Origin: Chthonomonadaceae bacterium
GTDB taxonomy: Bacteria > Armatimonadota > Chthonomonadetes > Chthonomonadales > Chthonomonadaceae
Length of the DNA: 64,000 nucleotides
Reading direction: 5' to 3'
Assembly (NCBI GenBank): GCA_027459665.1
Contig: DAIDHN010000003.1
Location: forward strand, 1 to 64,000
Position numbers and translations under genes: made by a program. Positions 25,634-36,245 of the stretch are shown here, in pieces. The notes under the pieces are model-generated. The model made no database searches, was not told where the DNA came from, and saw only the letters and a program-made list of their open reading frames with translations. Positions within the stretch are counted from its first letter, which is position 1, and each line of letters begins with the position of its first letter.

Positions 25634-28583
25634 GTGCAAGCAGCGGCCTCAGGTAGCGGCCAGTACAGCTTTCCGGCACTGCCGCAATATGCTCGGGGGT
25701 ACCCTCCGCCACCACCTGTCCGCCGCCATATCCGCCCTCCGGCCCCATATCTACAATCCAGTCGGCTGTTTTTATCACGTCCAGATTGTGTTCTATCACC
25801 AGCACAGTATTTCCGCTCTGCACAAGCCGGTTCAGTACGCCGATCAGCTTCTCTACATCTGCAAAATGCAGGCCGGTAGTAGGCTCATCCAGAATATAAA
25901 GCGTGCGCCCCGTCGCTCTTTTAGATAGCTCAGCCGCCAGCTTGATGCGCTGCGCCTCTCCCCCCGAAAGAGTGGTGGCTGCCTGGCCCATGCGCACATA
26001 TCCCAGCCCCACATCATGCAGCGTCTGAAGCCTTCGGGCTATCTGCGGCATGGCCCCAAAAAACTCCAGCGCCTCCGAAACAGTCATCTCCAGCACATCT
26101 GCAATGTTCTTGCCCTTGAAGCGTATCTCCAGAGTTTCCCTGTTGTACCGCTTCCCGTGGCATACCTCGCAGGGTACGTACACATCGGGCAAAAACTGCA
26201 TTTCTATCTTCAAAATGCCATCACCCTGGCAGTTTTCGCACCGCCCTCCCTTTACGTTGAAAGAAAAGCGTCCGGGCATATACCCCCTGGCACGGGCATC
26301 CTGTGTTTTTGAAAACAGGTCGCGTATCATGTCAAACGTACCGGTATAGGTAGCCGGATTGGAACGGGGCGTACGGCCTATTGGCGACTGGTCTATGTCA
26401 ATCACCTTGTCTATGTGCTCCATTCCTCTGATCTGGCTGTGTTTTCCCCAGGGAGCATGCGACCCGTGCAGGTGATTGAGCAGGCGCGGATACAGCGTTT
26501 CCTGAATGAGTGTAGATTTGCCCGACCCCGAAACCCCAGTCACCGCGATGAACAGCCCCAGCGGAAAGGCAACGGTTACATTCTGCAAATTGTGTTCCGA
26601 AGCGCCCTCCAGCACCAGCATTCTCTCGCCCGGTGTACGGCGCACCGGGGGCACGGCAATCTTTTGCCGGCCGCTCAGGTAGCTGCCGGTGATGCTCTCC
26701 AGGTTTTGCGCCACCTCAGCGGGCATTCCTTCCGCCACTACATAGCCGCCATGCTCCCCTGCCCCCGGCCCTATGTCTATCAGCCAGTCGGCGGCTTCCA
26801 TAGTTTCCTGGTCATGTTCCACCACCAGGATGGTATTTCCCAGATCGCGCAGATGCAGCAGGGTTTGTATCAGCCGGCTGTTGTCGCGCTGATGCAGGCC
26901 AATAGAAGGTTCGTCAAGTATGTACAACACCCCCATCAGCCCCGAACCAATCTGGGTAGCCAGGCGAATGCGCTGCGCCTCTCCACCAGCCAGGGTGCGT
27001 GCAGAACGGTTGAGGGTAAGGTATCCCAGCCCTACATCCACCAGAAACCCCACCCTTGCCCGAATCTCTTTCACAATCTGCCTTGCAATCAGCATCTGCC
27101 TCTCGTTCAATTTGATCTGTGCAAAAAACAGAGCCAGGTCGGCCAGCGGCATTTCGCATACATCAGATATATTCATGCCATCAATCAGCACGCAAAGCGC
27201 TTCTGTTTTCAGGCGCTTGCCCTTGCACGCGGGGCATGGCTTTTCGCTCTGATACTGCTCCATCTCTTCGCGCATAACTTCCGAAGAGGTTTCGGTAAGC
27301 CGGCGTGCCAGTATGTGAACCACCCCCTGAAACTCAGAGTCGAAGCGGCGAACGCGCCCCCACTTGTTATGAAATTCTACCGTGACATTCCCCTTCACGC
27401 CAAAAAACAGGGCATCCCACTGAGTTTTTGTCAATTCCTGCAGCGGAGTCTGCAAGGTAAACTCCATGCGCTTTGCCAGCGCCTCCAGCAGGCTGCGCAG
27501 ATGGTCATACAGCCTGGGCGCGCCCGAGGTCTTTGGCACAAAAGGCCGCAGCGCCCCCTCTTCAATGCTCAAACTCTTGTCGGGGGCAATGAGGTTCGGG
27601 TCAAACTCTTTCATACTGCCCAGGCCGTGGCATTCGGGGCATGCCCCATAGGGAGAGTTGAACGAAAAAAGGCGAGGTTCTATCTCGTCAAACGAAAAGC
27701 CGGTTTCCTGAGATGCAAAGTTTTCGGTAAACAAAATGTCTTCCGTCTGCTCGTTGCCCGCCATTTGCACGCTCGCTACAGCGCTTCCCCTGCCTCGTTT
27801 CAACGCCTGTTCAAGCGAATCCGCAACGCGCGATCTTATGCCCTCGCGCATAATCAGCCTGTCTATTACGATCTCAATAGTGTGCTGCTTGTAGCGCTCA
27901 AGAACAGGAATCTCTTCGCTCAGGTCGTACATTGAGCCATCTATCCGGGCGCGTACAAACCCCTCTTTCAAAATTTCATCCAATTCCTTGCGGTACTCAC
28001 CCTTGCGTCCCTTCACCAGCGGGGCAAGTATCTGTACTCTCGCACCTTCAGGCAGGGTAAGCACACGGTCTACCATTTCGTCCACAGTCTGTTTTGTCAG
28101 CGGCTCTCCCGTAACAGGGTCATGCGGCACGCCGGCACGGGCAAACAGCAGGCGCAGATAATCGTACACCTCGGTTACAGTGCCCACAGTAGACCTGGGG
28201 TTTTTGCTGGTAGATTTCTGATCTATCGAAACGGCAGGGCTGAGGCCGTCAATCTGATCTACATCAGGTTTATCGTGCAGGCCAAGAAACTGACGTGCGT
28301 ACGAAGAAAGACTCTCTACATACCGCCGCTGACCTTCTGCATAAAGCGTATCAAAAGCAAGAGAAGATTTGCCCGAACCGCTCAGCCCCGTGATCACCAC
28401 TAGCCGGTCACGCGGGATATCCAGAGAGATATTCTTCAGATTGTTCTGCCGCGCACCTCGTATGCGAATCAGGTTCCTGGCATCTGTTTCCCTGGTCATT
28501 ATCACTGCCTCTGAAGTACTCTGTTCATTCCTGGCGCCGCCTCTCTCTGCAGCACCGACGACTGTTCCCTCTGGTTGAATCAT
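25617..28583 (-). CDS. uvrA: Excinuclease ABC subunit A with a degenerate first zinc module
   Basis: Damage-recognition ATPase of nucleotide-excision repair, 988 residues. Two ABC modules are complete: Walker [10 protein letters not shown] (66-74) and [10 protein letters not shown], signatures LAGGEAQRI and LSGGEAQRI, and Walker B followed by [11 protein letters not shown] and [11 protein letters not shown]. The last zinc finger is intact (CENCQG and CEVCHG). The first is not: where E. coli has FACPICGYS this protein has FASQETGFS (SQET, 291-294), while its partner CPEC (315-318) remains, and PHDPVTG (153-159) replaces the usual Cys-containing CPxH/CG. ATG 28499 (residue 29) is an alternative start that would remove a polar leader. 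Confidence 0.95.
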   Translation of the reverse strand: MIQPEGTVVGAAERGGARNEQSTSEAVIMTRETDARNLIRIRGARQNNLKNISLDIPRDRLVVITGLSGSGKSSLAFDTLYAEGQRRYVESLSSYARQFLGLHDKPDVDQIDGLSPAVSIDQKSTSKNPRSTVGTVTEVYDYLRLLFARAGVPHDPVTGEPLTKQTVDEMVDRVLTLPEGARVQILAPLVKGRKGEYRKELDEILKEGFVRARIDGSMYDLSEEIPVLERYKQHTIEIVIDRLIMREGIRSRVADSLEQALKRGRGSAVASVQMAGNEQTEDILFTENFASQETGFSFDEIEPRLFSFNSPYGACPECHGLGSMKEFDPNLIAPDKSLSIEEGALRPFVPKTSGAPRLYDHLRSLLEALAKRMEFTLQTPLQELTKTQWDALFFGVKGNVTVEFHNKWGRVRRFDSEFQGVVHILARRLTETSSEVMREEMEQYQSEKPCPACKGKRLKTEALCVLIDGMNISDVCEMPLADLALFFAQIKLNERQMLIARQIVKEIRARVGFLVDVGLGYLTLNRSARTLAGGEAQRIRLATQIGSGLMGVLYILDEPSIGLHQRDNSRLIQTLLHLRDLGNTILVVEHDQETMEAADWLIDIGPGAGEHGGYVVAEGMPAEVAQNLESITGSYLSGRQKIAVPPVRRTPGERMLVLEGASEHNLQNVTVAFPLGLFIAVTGVSGSGKSTLIQETLYPRLLNHLHGSHAPWGKHSQIRGMEHIDKVIDIDQSPIGRTPRSNPATYTGTFDMIRDLFSKTQDARARGYMPGRFSFNVKGGRCENCQGDGILKIEMQFLPDVYVPCEVCHGKRYNRETLEIRFKGKNIADVLEMTVSEALEFFGAMPQIARRLQTLHDVGLGYVRMGQAATTLSGGEAQRIKLAAELSKRATGRTLYILDEPTTGLHFADVEKLIGVLNRLVQSGNTVLVIEHNLDVIKTADWIVDMGPEGGYGGGQVVAEGTPEHIAAVPESCTGRYLRPLLALSGAE

Positions 28584-28618
28584 GTTGTTTTTCCCATGAC
28601 AAGATTTATATAGACATC

Positions 28619-28646
28619 ATTCTATCACATTTTTATGCATAAACAA
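28619..28646 (-). promoter_or_regulatory. Possible uvrA promoter
   Basis: On the minus strand TTGTTT (28646-28641) and TAGAAT (28624-28619) with a 16-base spacer, about 36 bases before the uvrA start. The region between uvrA and the divergent sulfotransferase-like gene is AT-rich. No LexA box of a known type was recognised. Confidence 0.4.
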
Positions 28647-28750
28647 CAAATATCTAAAACTAAAGAACTTTTCGAAATGATGTGCGTCTTTCAGGTATGC
28701 TTACGCTTGTATTATTGCACTTACACACATTTTAAACTCTGGAGTTTGTT

Positions 28751-29422
28751 ATGCTCATCATTTCCGGGCCGGGCAGAAGCGGTACCAGCGTACTGGCCGT
28801 ATTCTGCAAGGAAATGGGGTTCGATCCGGGAGGTACCTGGTACGACCCTACCGATGCTGGAATGGAATATCCTCTGGTAGCCCGCATCAACGATTCTATC
28901 ATCAACACTATTCGGCGCACGGGTTCTTATGCAGAAGCATTGGAAATGCACGGAGAGGTAATGCGCACACTGCCGCTCAAAGTAGTAAAAGACCCCCGCT
29001 TCACCTACCATACCGGCGTGCTGCGCGCATGGGCTGAGACCAGAACCGATCTTTCCTATCTGCTTACCTACCGTCACCCTGAACACAGCGTTGCCTCAAG
29101 GCGGCGCCACTTCAAGGCGCTGGGCGGTGAGATGGAAAAAAACCGGGACGGCAACAAGGTGCGTCAGGAATTTGCCGACACTCTCGAAACCCTGATGGAA
29201 TTGGATGTCCCCCACCGCCTGCTGCTTTTTCCCCACTTTCTCAGCCGGTACCCGCAGGTCTGGGAGGCATTCACCACCCTCGGGCTGCCCATCGACCGTG
29301 AGCAGGGCGCAGCCAAATGGGCGCAGCTGGTAAACCCCGACAAGGTGCACTTTCAGCCTCCTCAGGGACTGGCGCAGGAACCCGAAAAGACGAAAAAGTT
29401 TCGCATATGGCCCATTGCCTAG
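28751..29422 (+). CDS. Sulfotransferase-like P-loop protein
   Basis: 223 residues. It begins at once with LIISGPGRSGTSVLAVF, the 5'-phosphosulfate-binding loop of PAPS-dependent sulfotransferases, with KVVKDPRFTYH as the likely 3'-phosphate-binding segment and YRHPEHSVASRRRHF as the region that usually holds Arg and Ser for the same purpose. This argues for transfer of a sulfuryl group to a carbohydrate or lipid acceptor, although some relatives with this fold are not proven sulfotransferases. It stands alone between uvrA and radA. A CTGGAG sits before the ATG. The stop shares bases with the radA stop. Confidence 0.75.
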   Translation: MLIISGPGRSGTSVLAVFCKEMGFDPGGTWYDPTDAGMEYPLVARINDSIINTIRRTGSYAEALEMHGEVMRTLPLKVVKDPRFTYHTGVLRAWAETRTDLSYLLTYRHPEHSVASRRRHFKALGGEMEKNRDGNKVRQEFADTLETLMELDVPHRLLLFPHFLSRYPQVWEAFTTLGLPIDREQGAAKWAQLVNPDKVHFQPPQGLAQEPEKTKKFRIWPIA

Positions 29423-30837
29423 CTCCCAGATATGCGGGCGGCAGGCAAAAGCGATGCGCGCATGGCATCCAGCAGGGTTTCTGCTTCCACTATTTTCAGC
29501 CCGGTCACCCGCTCCGGTTTTTTGCCGGAGCGCCGGGGTATTACTGCCTGTGTAAAGCCCATGCGCACTGCCTCGTTCAAACGTTTTTCCAAATGCCCCA
29601 CGGCGCGCAGTTCACCAGACAAACCCACTTCCCCAGTGAGCAGGGTAGACGGCTCTATTGCCTGCTCGCGAAAACTTGAAACCACGCTCAGCGCAACCCC
29701 CAAATCGGCCGCCGGTTCTGCTATGCGCATTCCGCCCACTACATTCACAAACACATCCTGCTCTGCAAGCTTCAGCCCAAGCCTTTTCTCCAGCACAGCA
29801 AGCAGCATGTTCACGCGGTTGGGGTCCATGCCATTCACCACCCGTCTGGGGCTGGCGAGATGCGAGCGTGACGAAAGCCCCTGCACTTCCACCAGCAGAG
29901 CGCGCGAGCCTTCCATCAGCGCGGTGACGGCAGAGCCGTTTCCCTCTCGCGGCCTACCTGCCAGCAGCGCAGCCGAGGGGTTTTCCACCACAGTCAGGCC
30001 ATGCTCCCCCATTTCAAAAATGGCCAGTTCATCGGTAGAGCCAAACCGGTTTTTTACTGCTCGCAAAATACGGTAGGAATGCTGCCTGTCTCCCTCAAAA
30101 GTCAGCACAGCATCTACCAAATGCTCCAGCACCCTCGGCCCGGCCAGGCTGCCTTCTTTGGTAACATGCCCAATCAGGGCAACCGGCACACCGCTTTCTT
30201 TGGCAAACCTTGCCAGCTGTGCTGCACAGCCCCTCACCTGGCTCACAGAGCCTGGGGCCGATTCGAGTTCAGGGTCATACAGGGTTTGAATGCTGTCTAT
30301 AATCACCAGCGAGGGCTGCATGTGCTGCATGTGCTGCAATGCTGCGCTTACATCGGTTTCCGCCCCTACCAGAAACCGGCTCGCCCCTGCCCCCAGCCGG
30401 TTGGCACGCAGTGCAACCTGATGCGCGCTTTCCTCACCCGAAAGGTAAAGCACAGTAGCTGGTTCTTCCTGCTGCACTGCAATGCTGTATGCCGCCTGTG
30501 TAAGCAGGGTAGATTTTCCTATGCCGGGGTCGCCGCCTATCAGCAGTATAGAGCCGCTCACAATGCCCCCGCCAAGCACTCTGTCAAATTCGACTATGCC
30601 TGTGCTTCTGCGAGGCATTTCCTCGCCCGCCACTTCAGTAATGGCCCGCGGAACGGCCGAGGCAGCAACAATTGACTTGCCAGCCGGCGAGTTTCTGCGA
30701 GCGGAGGGGGGTTTTTCCCGTGCAGTCACTTCTTCCTGCAAAGTGTCCCATGCCTCGCATTCGGGGCATTTTCCCATCCACTGCGGAGATTCGTGCCCAC
30801 ACTCAGAGCAGATATACCGACGCTGCAGGCGCGCCAT
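29419..30837 (-). CDS. radA: DNA repair protein RadA (Sms)
   Basis: A branch-migration ATPase in recombination, 472 residues. The N-terminal zinc finger is CSECGHESPQWMGKCPECEAW (C10, C13, C24, C27). The RecA-like core has Walker A GGDPGIGKSTLL, and the RadA-specific KNRFGSTDE motif is present. The C-terminal Lon-protease-like domain runs from about residue 290 (LASPRRVVNGMDPNRVNMLLAVLEKR) and lacks protease catalytic residues, as usual. der follows upstream with two bases between them, so the pair are co-transcribed. Confidence 0.96.
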   Translation of the reverse strand: MARLQRRYICSECGHESPQWMGKCPECEAWDTLQEEVTAREKPPSARRNSPAGKSIVAASAVPRAITEVAGEEMPRRSTGIVEFDRVLGGGIVSGSILLIGGDPGIGKSTLLTQAAYSIAVQQEEPATVLYLSGEESAHQVALRANRLGAGASRFLVGAETDVSAALQHMQHMQPSLVIIDSIQTLYDPELESAPGSVSQVRGCAAQLARFAKESGVPVALIGHVTKEGSLAGPRVLEHLVDAVLTFEGDRQHSYRILRAVKNRFGSTDELAIFEMGEHGLTVVENPSAALLAGRPREGNGSAVTALMEGSRALLVEVQGLSSRSHLASPRRVVNGMDPNRVNMLLAVLEKRLGLKLAEQDVFVNVVGGMRIAEPAADLGVALSVVSSFREQAIEPSTLLTGEVGLSGELRAVGHLEKRLNEAVRMGFTQAVIPRRSGKKPERVTGLKIVEAETLLDAMRASLLPAARISGS

Positions 30838-30839
30838 GC

Positions 30840-32207
30840 TCAGTTTTCTTCCTTGTCTTTGTTCACAATCTTGCGCGCCTCTATCCGTACAGGAGTGCCC
30901 TCCAAAGGGTAGGATTCGCGCAGCTGGTTTTCAAGATACCTTTTGTAGGAAAAGTGCAGCATGTTGTTGTCGTTGCAGAAAAGCAGAATGGTGGGCGGCT
31001 GCACGCTGGGCATCACCGCGTAGTACACCTTGAAGGTGCGCCCGTGGTCATTCAGCGGTCTTCTTTCTACCGCCTCGCGCATAATGCGGTTCAGTTCGCC
31101 GGTAGGAATGCGGTGCGAGTGATTCTGGGTGGCATGTATTGCCGTTTCCAGGGTGTAGGCCACCCCGTACCGTTCATGTGCAGAGACAAAGACCAGCGGT
31201 GCATAATGCAAAAACGGGCATTCGTTTCTAAAATGCTCGGTAAACTTTTCAATTTTTGCCCGGTCTGGTCTTCTTCTGCCATTTGCAGGCAGAATGCCAG
31301 GGTCTACCAGGTCCCATTTATTCACGACAATGATGCATGCCCTGCCTGCATCATGTGCAAAACCTGCCACTCTCTTGTCGCCGTCGCACACCCCTGCACT
31401 GGCATCCAGCACCACCACCCCCACATTGCTCCGTTCCAGCGCGGCGCGGGCGCGCATCGCCATATAGTACTCCACCGTGCCCTGTATCTTTATATTGCGG
31501 CGTATACCGGCGGTATCCAGCAGCACCAGCTTCTCGTTTTCATACTCAAACAGAGTATCAATGGTATCTCTGGTGGTGCCCGGCAGCGGGCTTACTATCA
31601 CGCGTTCCTCACCCAGTATGGCGTTCAGCAGAGAAGATTTGCCCACATTGGGCCTCCCCACAATCGCCAGGCGAATAGCTCCCTCCTCTTCCTCCTCTTC
31701 CTGGGTCCATTCCGGCAGGTGATCAATCACATCATCCAGCAGGTCGGCTACCCCATGCCCGTGCGCGGCAGATATAGTGTGCAGGTTATTCAGCCCCATT
31801 GCATAAAACTCCGAGGCATTCAGCTGCAGCTTAGGGTTGTCTGTTTTATTCACCGCCAGCAGCACCGGACGTTCGGAGGTACGCAGTATGTCTGCCAGTT
31901 CCAGGTCGGTAGAGGTCATGCCGTCTGCTGCATCCGCAACAAAAACAATCACATCGGCTTCGCTCATGGCCAGTTCCGCCTGCGCTTTCACCTGCAGCGT
32001 AAGCGGGTCGGTTTCATTAAGAATCAGCCCCCCCGTGTCGATGGCCACAAATTCGCGCCCTCGCCATTCAACGGGGTGATACAGCCTGTCGCGGGTAATG
32101 CCAGGCAAATCTTCCACAATGGCTACCCGCCGTCCGATGATTCGATTGAACAGGGTGGATTTTCCAACATTTGGCCTGCCCACCACGGCCACAATAGGTC
32201 GAGACAT
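30840..32207 (-). CDS. der: Ribosome-assembly GTPase Der (EngA)
   Basis: 455 residues with two GTPase domains in tandem and a KH-like C-terminal domain; it assists 50S subunit maturation. Domain 1: [20 protein letters not shown]. Domain 2: [30 protein letters not shown]. The KH-like end contains [20 protein letters not shown] followed by [13 protein letters not shown]. The acidic linker EEEEEEG lies between the GTPase domains. Upstream of it 145 bases separate it from cinA and hold no gene. Confidence 0.97.
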   Translation of the reverse strand: MSRPIVAVVGRPNVGKSTLFNRIIGRRVAIVEDLPGITRDRLYHPVEWRGREFVAIDTGGLILNETDPLTLQVKAQAELAMSEADVIVFVADAADGMTSTDLELADILRTSERPVLLAVNKTDNPKLQLNASEFYAMGLNNLHTISAAHGHGVADLLDDVIDHLPEWTQEEEEEEGAIRLAIVGRPNVGKSSLLNAILGEERVIVSPLPGTTRDTIDTLFEYENEKLVLLDTAGIRRNIKIQGTVEYYMAMRARAALERSNVGVVVLDASAGVCDGDKRVAGFAHDAGRACIIVVNKWDLVDPGILPANGRRRPDRAKIEKFTEHFRNECPFLHYAPLVFVSAHERYGVAYTLETAIHATQNHSHRIPTGELNRIMREAVERRPLNDHGRTFKVYYAVMPSVQPPTILLFCNDNNMLHFSYKRYLENQLRESYPLEGTPVRIEARKIVNKDKEEN

Positions 32208-32352
32208 GATACCTTCTCCCGGTCTGCATTTCTACAATCACAGTTTTCGGGCACATTATACCACTCCCGGCCTTTTTCCCTTTCTGTTCCGCCCTCTGCA
32301 GCAGGCGGCGCTGTAGGCACAGCATCTCCTGCGCCTGCACGGCGCCAACGGC

Positions 32353-33588
32353 TCAGGAAAGCAGGCTCTGCCTGATCATGTTGAGAGCCGTCAGCACAGA
32401 CCGGGTTCTTACCACGCTGCGCGAACCTGTAAACAGTCCTTTTTCCACTCTGCAGCTGCTGCTGTCGGCCAGCGCTATATAGACCAGACCCACTGGCTTC
32501 TCTGCTGTGCCGCCGTCCGGCCCGGCAATGCCTGTAATGCCTATGCCGTAATCGGCGCTGAAGCGCAGTCGTGCGCCCTGAGCCATGGCCGCTGCCGTTT
32601 CCCTGCTCACCGCCCCATGTTCCTGCAGCAGTGCAGCAGGCACATCTGCAAAGTCTGTCTTTGCCTGGTTGCTGTAGGCCACAATCCCTCCAAGAAACAG
32701 GGCAGAGCTGCCTGGCACATCGGTGATACGCTGGGCCAGCATTCCGCCGGTGCAGCTTTCCACCACTGCAACCGTTCGCTGTTTCTGTTTCAGCAGGGCC
32801 GCTACCGCCTGTTCCAGCGTAACATCATCGTGTGCATACACCGCGTTTCCAAGCCGTTCGCACACCAGTGCAGCGCGCTCTTCCACCATTTTCTCGGCCT
32901 CTTCAGGGGTTTCTGCGCGAGCAGTTACCCGCAAATGCACTTCGCCTACTTTGGCGTAGGGCGCTACAGTGGGGTTGGCAGAAAGCATCAAGTCACGCAC
33001 ACGCTCTTCCGCCATGCTTTCCCCTATGCCAATCACCCTCAGCACACGTGAACGAATTGTGCCCGAGTTGCCTGTTTTTTCTCGCAGGTACGGGGCCACG
33101 CAGTTGTCTGTCATCGGAATGAATTCATTGGGCGGGCCGGGCAGGGCAATGCCGATTTTGCCATCTTTTTCAAACAGCAGACCCGGTGCAGTGCCGTTTG
33201 GGTTGGGCAGCGCCCTGCCGTGCGTTGGCACAAGCGCCTGCCGCAGGTTGCTCTGAGTCATCACCGCCCCGCGTTCAGCAAAAAAACGGCGCAGGTTCTC
33301 TGCTATCTCCTCATCCTGCACCAGGGTGTCATGAAAAGCAGCTGCAAGCCCGTCGCGGGTAATATCATCCATGGTTGGCCCCAGCCCGCCAATGGTGATC
33401 ACCAGGTCGTTTTGCTGCAGCGCCGCCGATAGCGCATCCACCAGCCGCTCCATATTGTCGCCCACTGTGGTGCGCCGGTACACGGCAATGCCCATGTATG
33501 AAAGCATTTTTGCCATATATGCAGCATTGGTATCTACAATCTGCCCCAGCAGCAGTTCTGTTCCCACCGACACAATTTCCGCTCTCAA
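32353..33588 (-). CDS. cinA: CinA-family protein (competence/damage-inducible; NMN deamidase type)
   Basis: 411 residues with both usual domains. The N-terminal MoaB/MogA-like domain has VSVGTELLLGQIVDTNAAYM, TIGGLGPTMDDITRDGLA and GIALPGPPNEF. The C-terminal amidase domain has VVESCTGGMLAQRITDVPGS and GIGITGIAGPDGGTAEKPVG. Members hydrolyse ADP-ribose and/or deamidate nicotinamide mononucleotide, in NAD recycling. Full length, all blocks present. Confidence 0.95.
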   Translation of the reverse strand: MRAEIVSVGTELLLGQIVDTNAAYMAKMLSYMGIAVYRRTTVGDNMERLVDALSAALQQNDLVITIGGLGPTMDDITRDGLAAAFHDTLVQDEEIAENLRRFFAERGAVMTQSNLRQALVPTHGRALPNPNGTAPGLLFEKDGKIGIALPGPPNEFIPMTDNCVAPYLREKTGNSGTIRSRVLRVIGIGESMAEERVRDLMLSANPTVAPYAKVGEVHLRVTARAETPEEAEKMVEERAALVCERLGNAVYAHDDVTLEQAVAALLKQKQRTVAVVESCTGGMLAQRITDVPGSSALFLGGIVAYSNQAKTDFADVPAALLQEHGAVSRETAAAMAQGARLRFSADYGIGITGIAGPDGGTAEKPVGLVYIALADSSSCRVEKGLFTGSRSVVRTRSVLTALNMIRQSLLS

Positions 33589-33604
33589 AGGTTTCCTCCC
33601 GCCC

Positions 33605-34531
33605 TCATCTGTTTTTAAAAAAATGCAGTCTCCAGTGCGTAATCATCACTGCCCTGCCCCCCGGCTGCAAGGTGATCATCGGCCCCATCAGTTCCATCTC
33701 CATGTAGTTCAGCGGGTCGGGGCTTGAGTACACTTCCAGCGTACAGCCGCCATCCGGGTATCTCCCTGCTCCATTCACGCTGTGCCAGAGAGAGAGCGTA
33801 GTTTCGTGCCTGCCTGCGTACTTCACCTGCAAAAGCGAATGGGCAGCATAGATGCCTATCTTCCAGTTGCTTTTTGTATTACGACGCAGCATCAGTTTTG
33901 CATGCCGAACAGTTGCCAGCGGCGGGTTTTTTGCATAGAAACTGAAATAGCCCCGTGCAAACTTGGCAGGCGGCGACAGCGGTGCAATTACCAGCAGGGG
34001 GCTATTTGCCTGAAACACCTCCCATATGCCCCAGTGTACAGGGGCGCCTGAAATATTGGTCATGGTGTTGCGCAGTGTTACTGCGCCTGTAACGGGGTTC
34101 ATGCTGATCAGGCGTTCAAAGCGTATGCCGCTTTTCGGGCTGGGCTGCCCTGTAGCCAGCAGTTCATGCTGCGCAGTGACCTTCACCTTCAGCGGTGCGC
34201 TGTCGAGCAAGGGGTCTGGCGGCCAGTTCCATACCGACTGCGGCGACGGCCACAGTTTGTCGCCGCCAAAGTTGGGCCAGTTCGCTGCAGCATCTACGGG
34301 CGCGGGTCTGCCCAGCATGGCCGGATTGTTCCAGAGAGTATTGGGGCCGTTCGCCTCGCCGTAATACATAATGCGCCCTATGCTGGGAACCAGCACCAGG
34401 TTCACAGTACCATTGGTGAGCAAATATGAGTTTGGCCAGCCCTTGTAGGTCACTTCTTTCACGGTTACGTTGGCATAGCAGCTGTGAGTGAACAAGAACA
34501 GGCTGCACATCGTCAAAAAAAGAGAACGCAT
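33605..34531 (-). CDS. Secreted DUF4380-type (mutarotase-like) protein
   Basis: 308 residues from the ATG at 34531, chosen for GGAG nine bases upstream and for the signal peptide that follows (MRSLFLTMCSLFLFTHSCYA). The mature protein is beta-rich: NSYLLTNGTVNLVLVPSIGR, then FGGDKLWPSPQSVWNWPPDP and GAVTLRNTMTNISGAPVHWGIWEV. These match my memory of DUF4380, a galactose-mutarotase-like fold common in Armatimonadota, Planctomycetes and Verrucomicrobia; it is thought to bind sugars, with no established reaction. It begins 197 bases from the divergent sigma-like/TPR gene. Confidence 0.72.
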   Translation of the reverse strand: MRSLFLTMCSLFLFTHSCYANVTVKEVTYKGWPNSYLLTNGTVNLVLVPSIGRIMYYGEANGPNTLWNNPAMLGRPAPVDAAANWPNFGGDKLWPSPQSVWNWPPDPLLDSAPLKVKVTAQHELLATGQPSPKSGIRFERLISMNPVTGAVTLRNTMTNISGAPVHWGIWEVFQANSPLLVIAPLSPPAKFARGYFSFYAKNPPLATVRHAKLMLRRNTKSNWKIGIYAAHSLLQVKYAGRHETTLSLWHSVNGAGRYPDGGCTLEVYSSPDPLNYMEMELMGPMITLQPGGRAVMITHWRLHFFKNR

Positions 34532-34727
34532 TTGGTATGCTCCAGCAAAGTGTTGAACATGCTTTCCACAATGGGAAGAATTTCTCCTGCAAGGCGTTTT
34601 TATCGGTACGAGAACAAGGCTGAACAAGAGTTTTTTAAGCAGATGGTTTTTGGCAGTCACATTCTCTTTCTCGTTACGTATCGCTAATCAGTACACAGCA
34701 TACTCCATGAAATGGAGGAGAATCGCA

Positions 34728-36245
34728 GTGACATTGCAGAACAGATTGCAGAGTATCTCTGCAGAAAAAACTGATATAAGCGCTGAGTCGCCCGATCGAT
34801 CGGAGATTGCAGGTTTTCTGTTGCAGCAGTTCGGCGCACGCGCCGTTGCATTTCTCTGCCGCCCGCGCACTCTGCCTGATGGAAAAGTGGTTCCCTCACG
34901 CATCTCCAGCAGCGATGCCTATGCTGCTCTTGAGGAGGCGTGTTTCAAAATGGCGCGAGTTGCGCTGCGTTCCCTGCAAAACAATTCGGCCTTGCAAATG
35001 GTTCCTCTTCACACTGCCGTTACGCACATTTTTCCAGACCCGGCCGCCTACCTTGCCCGGGCAGTGCGATCGGTAATCAGCGACGCAGGCAGAACAGAAA
35101 GACGCGAGCCGGCCGCAGTCTCGCTCGACCAGATGATTGGCGCCGAGCGTTCGCTCTCTCTCAAGGATATGCTCACCGACCCGGAAGAAGAGCGCAGACC
35201 CGAAGAGGCTCTGGTGCTGAAAACCGAGAAACAGCGCTTTAGAAATGCTCTTGCCCAGGCGTTTGAACGGCTCAGCCCAAACTACCGCGACGCACTGCTG
35301 AGCGATATGGAGCGCGAAACCGCCAGGGAAGAGGGCGGCGCCGTTGCTGCTGAAACCGACCGTGAAAGACAAACGGTATGCAGGGCGCGAACCTCGCTGG
35401 CAAAGCTGCTGGCAGAAGAGTGCGGCCCCGACAATTCGTATGTGCTGATGCTGCAGAAAAAACAGGCCCCCAGGCCAGCAAAACACGCAACGCCAGACTG
35501 GAATGCAGAACGGCAGAATGCGCTTTTTGAGCGCCTGAAACACATGCCCGCCGCAATCTCTGCAGATGATGCGCCCGAAGCCGCTGTAAACGAACTCAAT
35601 ACTGCTCTGGCAGCGCCTGCTCCCTCGCCTGCCATGAGAAGCGCAGTGCGCGTACTCGATACCTACACCCTGCATGACCGCCCTCGTTCTGAAAACCCCG
35701 AGGCAGACATGCTGTACGAACAGGCGCGCAGCCAGAGAGCAGCCTCCAGGCTGGAAAAAGCCATCGAACTTTACTCTGCAGCATTTGCCGCAGACAACTC
35801 GTTCTGGGCGGCGCGCAACGAGGCAGGGGTGCTGCTGATACAAACGGGGCATCTGCGGGAGGCTCTTCTTACCCTCATGCCTATTGTACAAAGCACAAAT
35901 TCTGGAGAAGAACGCTATATTGCTGCAACAAATATCGCTGATATTTATCTAACATGGTATGATTCAGGCAGAAACCGCGAACACAACATAGAGCGAGCTG
36001 CGCACTTCGCGAAACTGGCAATGCAGCGCCCCACCCCCATGCGGGCAGTCAACCTGATTCTTGCTTATGTGAAAGACCGCTACTATGTAGAAGCAGAAGA
36101 GCTTTTGCTTCAGCTCATCGCTCACAATGCGCCCGCATGCAGCGCAGACAAGCTCATGCAGACGCTTGCCCGAATACGTGATGCAGAACTTATATCCTGG
36201 TGGAACTGGCTGGACAGTGAAACCAAAAAGGACGACGAATCGTGA
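34728..36245 (+). CDS. Sigma-like N-terminus joined to a TPR region
   Basis: 505 residues from GTG 34728, chosen for GGAGGAG seven bases upstream. The first ~230 residues echo an ECF sigma factor: AYLARAVRSVISDAGRTERR resembles region 2 near the -10-reading helix, and ALAQAFERLSPNYRDALL followed by an Arg-rich helix resembles region 4. An HTH of region 4 is not clear, so DNA binding is doubtful. Residues ~340-480 hold TPR-like repeats (AIELYSAAFAADNSFWAARNEAGVLLIQTG). The domain order is the same as in the larger protein at 59083. It is translationally coupled (GTGA) to a small secreted peptide. No function assigned. Confidence 0.6.
   Translation: MTLQNRLQSISAEKTDISAESPDRSEIAGFLLQQFGARAVAFLCRPRTLPDGKVVPSRISSSDAYAALEEACFKMARVALRSLQNNSALQMVPLHTAVTHIFPDPAAYLARAVRSVISDAGRTERREPAAVSLDQMIGAERSLSLKDMLTDPEEERRPEEALVLKTEKQRFRNALAQAFERLSPNYRDALLSDMERETAREEGGAVAAETDRERQTVCRARTSLAKLLAEECGPDNSYVLMLQKKQAPRPAKHATPDWNAERQNALFERLKHMPAAISADDAPEAAVNELNTALAAPAPSPAMRSAVRVLDTYTLHDRPRSENPEADMLYEQARSQRAASRLEKAIELYSAAFAADNSFWAARNEAGVLLIQTGHLREALLTLMPIVQSTNSGEERYIAATNIADIYLTWYDSGRNREHNIERAAHFAKLAMQRPTPMRAVNLILAYVKDRYYVEAEELLLQLIAHNAPACSADKLMQTLARIRDAELISWWNWLDSETKKDDES

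Noticed and set aside
30672-32375. Long plus-strand frames opposite radA, der, uvrA (26415-27935) and the transglycosylase-like gene (44105-45682)
   Set aside because: All are antisense shadows of well-identified genes, with composition unlike proteins.
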